A stretch of DNA of 64,000 bases, taken from the NCBI GenBank assembly GCA_037720595.1, contig JBBJLW010000016.1, forward strand, positions 9,471 to 73,470. Reading direction: 5' to 3'. Origin of the DNA: Gaiellasilicea sp037720595 (GTDB taxonomy: Bacteria; Actinomycetota; Thermoleophilia; Gaiellales; Gaiellaceae). The notes below the pieces were generated by a model, which was not told the origin of the DNA, ran no database searches, and saw only the letters and a program-made list of their open reading frames with translations. The stretch's first letter is position 1. Each line of letters starts with the position of its first letter. Made by a program: the position numbers and the translations under genes. Positions 61,459 through 64,000 of this stretch are shown here, in pieces.

Positions 61459-62487
61459 GTGACCGGGCGCGACCTTTCTTTGACCGAATGGGCTGCGCTC
61501 GGGGTACTCTGCGAAGCTCGCGTCCACGGCTGGGCTGTGGCGGCGGCACTGCTGCCCGACGGCGAGATCGGTCGAGTCTGGTCGAGCAGCCGCCCGCTCA
61601 CCTATCGCGCGATCTCGGTCCTGCGCGACCGCGGCTACGTCGTCGAGGCAGGCAACCAGGCGAGTCGCGGCGGGCCTGAGCGCAGGCTGCTCGGGGTCTC
61701 GGCGAAAGGACGTCGCGCGTTTCGATCGTGGCGGTCTGGCCCGGTCGAGCATGTGCGCGAACTTCGATCCGCCCTGATGCTGAAGCTGCTCTTCCACGAC
61801 CGTGCCGGTGTCGAGACCGGCGAGTTGCTCGAGCGGCAACGAGAGCTCCTGCTCGCCCAGGAACGGGCGGTTGGCCTGCGCGTGATCCGCTCGAGCGGCT
61901 TCGATCGGGTGCTCGATCTGTGGAGGCTGTCGAGCGTTCGCGCCGCGATCCGGTTCGTCCAGGATCTCGGCGGCCTCGAGACGCACGGCACCGCGCTGTA
62001 TCGACCGATCGGGCGAGTCCGGTCGAGCTGGACTGCGCTGCCTGGGATGCCGCTTCAGCCGTCCGCCGACACCTCGGGAAGCGCGGAACTCGTCCTCGAC
62101 GAGGAGTACACCGAGGCGATCGACGATCTCGACGGCTTCAGTCATGTCTGGGTGCTCTCGCATCTGCATCGGGTCGGCGGCTGGGAGCCTCACGTCCTGC
62201 CGTTTCTGGACACACGCTCGCGCGGCACGCTTGCAACCCGCTCCCCGCGTCACCCGAACCCGATCGGGCTCTCGCTCGCGCAGATCCAGTCGATCGCGGC
62301 CCCGATCGTCCACGTGGCGGGAATCGATCTTCTCGACGGGACGCCAATTCTGGATCTCAAGCCCTACGTGCCGCTGTTCGACGCCGTTCCGGACGCGGTT
62401 CCGGGCTGGTTCCACGGAAAGGCCGAGCACGTCGACACCGTGCGCTCGGACGATCGCTTTGGTCAGGGCACCGGCCTCGAGCCGTAG
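61459..62487 (+). CDS. PadR-type winged-helix fused to TsaA/TrmO-like domain
   Basis: The 342-residue protein starts at GTG 61459. Residues 1-100 form a PadR-like winged helix (LSLTEWAALGVLCEARVHGW, RPLTYRAISVLRDRGYVVEA, RRLLGVSAKGRRAFRSWR), residues 100-175 a helical dimerisation part. From about 185 follows a TsaA/TrmO beta-barrel: IGRVRSSW, IDDLDGFSHVWVLSHLHR, TRSPRHPNPIGLSLAQI, and ILDLKPYVPLFD. TrmO methylates t6A in tRNA using SAM. Joined to a DNA-binding domain and placed 48 bp before modA, it may be a small-molecule-responsive regulator of molybdate uptake; this is inference. Confidence 0.85.
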   Translation: MTGRDLSLTEWAALGVLCEARVHGWAVAAALLPDGEIGRVWSSSRPLTYRAISVLRDRGYVVEAGNQASRGGPERRLLGVSAKGRRAFRSWRSGPVEHVRELRSALMLKLLFHDRAGVETGELLERQRELLLAQERAVGLRVIRSSGFDRVLDLWRLSSVRAAIRFVQDLGGLETHGTALYRPIGRVRSSWTALPGMPLQPSADTSGSAELVLDEEYTEAIDDLDGFSHVWVLSHLHRVGGWEPHVLPFLDTRSRGTLATRSPRHPNPIGLSLAQIQSIAAPIVHVAGIDLLDGTPILDLKPYVPLFDAVPDAVPGWFHGKAEHVDTVRSDDRFGQGTGLEP

Positions 62488-62499
62488 CATCCGCAGTAG

Positions 62500-62528
62500 T
62501 TACAGACTGACTACCGGAGTGCTAGGAT
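62500..62528 (+). promoter_or_regulatory. modA promoter with overlapping dyad
   Basis: TTACAG (62500-62505) and TAGGAT (62523-62528) are spaced by 17 bp. Transcription would begin at about 62535, so modA at GTG 62536 is probably leaderless. GTAGT (62496-62500) and ACTAC (62510-62514) form a dyad over the -35 box, a likely repressor site, for instance for the PadR fusion upstream. Confidence 0.6.
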
Positions 62529-62535
62529 CGGGCGC

Positions 62536-63300
62536 GTGCCGACGATCGATCGCCGTCTCGGACTCTTCACGATCGCCGCCGCTCTCGTCGTCGCGACCGC
62601 GGTTGCCGGAGCCGCGTCCGCACGGTCGCAGCAGAGCCCGCTGACCATCTATGCGGCGGCCTCGCTGACGGAGGCGTTCCGCGCGCTCGATCCCGAGCAG
62701 CGGTACAGCTTCGGCCCGTCGAACGGTCTGGAGACGCAGATCCGGCTGGGCGCTCCGGCGGACATCTTCGCCTCGGCGGCCCCTCTCAATACGCAGAACC
62801 TGTTCAGGGAAGGCCTGGTCGAGAAGCCGGTCACCTTCACGGCGAACCGGCTCGCGCTGATCGTGCCGAAGTCGAATCCGGCTGGGATCCGCTCCGTCTA
62901 CGACCTCCGCTCGAAGCCGGTCAGGCTCGTGATCGCCGGACCCGAGGTACCCGTGGGCGGCTACACGCGCACGGTGCTCCGCAGGCTCGGACTGTCGTCC
63001 GTCCTCAGCAAGGTCGTGAGCCAGGAATCCGACGTCAAGGCGGTGGTGGGGAAGATCGCGCTCGGCCAGGGTGACGCCGGCTTTGTCTACATGACCGATG
63101 CACGGCCCGTGCGCGACCGGGTTACGGTCGTTCGGATCCCTGCCCGGGCACAGCCACGCGTCCGCTACGAGATGGCTGTCGTGGCGCGGTCGACCAACAA
63201 GGCGGCTGCGCGGCAGTGGATCCGCACCCTTCTCGCCGCCAAGGGGCAGAAGGCACTCCAGAACGCGGGCTTCCTCCCACTGCTCGAACCGGCGCCATAG
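62536..63300 (+). CDS. modA: Molybdate ABC transporter substrate-binding protein
   Basis: The 254-residue protein starts at GTG with a signal peptide (LGLFTIAAALVVATAVAGAA). LTIYAAASLTEAFRAL is the ModA N-terminal strand, whose Ser binds molybdate; GPSNGLETQIRLGAPADIFA and ADIFASAAP continue the site, and GDAGFVYMTDAR is the late Tyr-containing motif. It delivers molybdate (or tungstate) to ModBC. The permease gene follows. Confidence 0.94.
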   Translation: MPTIDRRLGLFTIAAALVVATAVAGAASARSQQSPLTIYAAASLTEAFRALDPEQRYSFGPSNGLETQIRLGAPADIFASAAPLNTQNLFREGLVEKPVTFTANRLALIVPKSNPAGIRSVYDLRSKPVRLVIAGPEVPVGGYTRTVLRRLGLSSVLSKVVSQESDVKAVVGKIALGQGDAGFVYMTDARPVRDRVTVVRIPARAQPRVRYEMAVVARSTNKAAARQWIRTLLAAKGQKALQNAGFLPLLEPAP

Positions 63301-63329
63301 CCGCCGGTCTCTTTCGCGCAACACTTGCG

Positions 63330-64000
63330 TTGGCGACGAGCATCGCGATCGCCTTTCTCCTGCTGCCTGTCGCTGCGATCTTCCTGCGCGTGCCGCCAGG
63401 CGACCTTTTTGCTGCGCTCCAGAGCGCTGCTGCCGTGGACGCGATCGTCGTGACCCTCGAGACGAACGCGATCTCAATGGTTTTGATCGTGGTCTTCGGC
63501 ACCCCGACCGCGTACTGGGTGGCCACCCGCTCGTCACGTCTGCGCGACGTGGTTGTGACTCTGATCGAGCTCCCGCTCGTACTGCCACCCGCCGTAGCCG
63601 GAATCGGCCTCCTCGCCGCCTTCGGAAACCTCGGCCTGTTGGGGGAAACGATGAACCTCCTCGGCGTCGAGATCGCGTTCACCAAGGCCGCGGTGATCCT
63701 CGCCGTCGCGTTCGTGGCGAGCCCCTTCTACGTCCGCACGGCGATCTCCGCGTTCGAGTCGATCGAGCCGACGCTGCCCGACGCCGCGCGCACGCTCGGG
63801 GCGGGCCCGGCCAAGGTCTTCTACCGGGTCGCGCTTCCTCTGGCAGCCGGTGGGCTCGGGGCGGGAGCAGCTCTCGGCTTCGCCCGCGGGATCGGCGAGT
63901 TCGGGGCCACGATCATGTTCGCGGGCTCCCTCCAAGGGGTCACAAAGACGCTCTCGCTCGCGATCTACGAGCAGTTCGACCTCGACTTCGACGTCGCGCT
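63330..64000 (+). CDS. modB: Molybdate ABC transporter permease (3' end outside window)
   Basis: The visible frame shows LATSIAIAFLLLPVAAIFLR as the first helix, ELPLVLPPAVAGIGLLAAFG, and the EAA loop region DAARTLGAGPAKVFYRVALP with GFARGIGEFGATIMFAG, all typical of ModB/CysT permeases. The start is uncertain: TTG 63330 is listed, but the frame is open further upstream into modA. The gene runs past the right edge, so the end is missing. Confidence 0.9.
   Translation, partial: MATSIAIAFLLLPVAAIFLRVPPGDLFAALQSAAAVDAIVVTLETNAISMVLIVVFGTPTAYWVATRSSRLRDVVVTLIELPLVLPPAVAGIGLLAAFGNLGLLGETMNLLGVEIAFTKAAVILAVAFVASPFYVRTAISAFESIEPTLPDAARTLGAGPAKVFYRVALPLAAGGLGAGAALGFARGIGEFGATIMFAGSLQGVTKTLSLAIYEQFDLDFDVA

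Overview
The window is a GC-rich, densely packed bacterial chromosome segment. Gene content and order (ssrA-smpB, ftsX-ftsE-prfB, secA-hpf-comF, thrS-infC-rpmI-rplT with pheS-pheT nearby, an RskA-type anti-sigma domain, GTG/TTG starts, near-leaderless promoters) point to Actinomycetota. A deep-branching class such as Thermoleophilia is my inference from overall flavour; it is not proven by any single gene.

Layout. 1-1.8 kb: the end of a GNAT acetyltransferase, a decayed HUH/rolling-circle Rep-like gene and poorly coding DNA. 1.8-7.3 kb: a 5.5-kb integrative element inserted in the 3' end of the tmRNA gene. It is bounded by a 26-bp direct repeat and carries a tyrosine integrase, an XRE + nucleotidyltransferase toxin-antitoxin-like pair, and a four-gene operon (HTH regulator, unknown protein, large PIN-like ribonuclease, PD-(D/E)XK-like nuclease). 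This operon is the best candidate for an undescribed defence-type system. 7.3-8.5 kb: tmRNA, smpB, a SemiSWEET. 8.5-13 kb: SUV3-like helicase, ftsX, ftsE and prfB with a programmed +1 frameshift. 13-20.8 kb: broken degenerate GGDEF protein, RskA-domain protein, secA, a secreted propeller-like protein, hpf, comF. 20.8-30.8 kb: one long minus-strand block for nucleotide sugars and methyl/SAM recycling (UDP-sugar pyrophosphorylase, mtnA, ahcY, merR, cupin, NDP-sugar pyrophosphorylase, ugd, LCP ligase, hisC). 30.9-37.8 kb: MFS exporter and a 2-oxoacid dehydrogenase complex (E1alpha, E1beta, E2, E3). 37.8-42.5 kb: argR, a run of small envelope proteins (holin-like, DUF3618, YihY), a two-domain cupredoxin and a cNMP-binding protein. 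42.5-54.2 kb: translation block (pheT, pheS, SpoU methylase, rplT, rpmI, infC, thrS) interrupted by methyltransferase, LemA and DUF2207 genes on the other strand. 54.2-58.6 kb: CBS protein, DUF1800/DUF1501 pair, a copper-protein domain and a His-rich protein. 58.7-64 kb: hypF, a conserved unknown, a PadR-TsaA fusion and modA/modB for molybdate uptake, cut by the window edge.

Three genes (GGDEF, DUF1501, a small membrane protein) are each split by a shift of the same sign, as one missing base would cause, and the 3' end of infC could be a fourth. Either the assembly has single-base deletions or these are recent pseudogenes, so frames at those places should be treated with caution.
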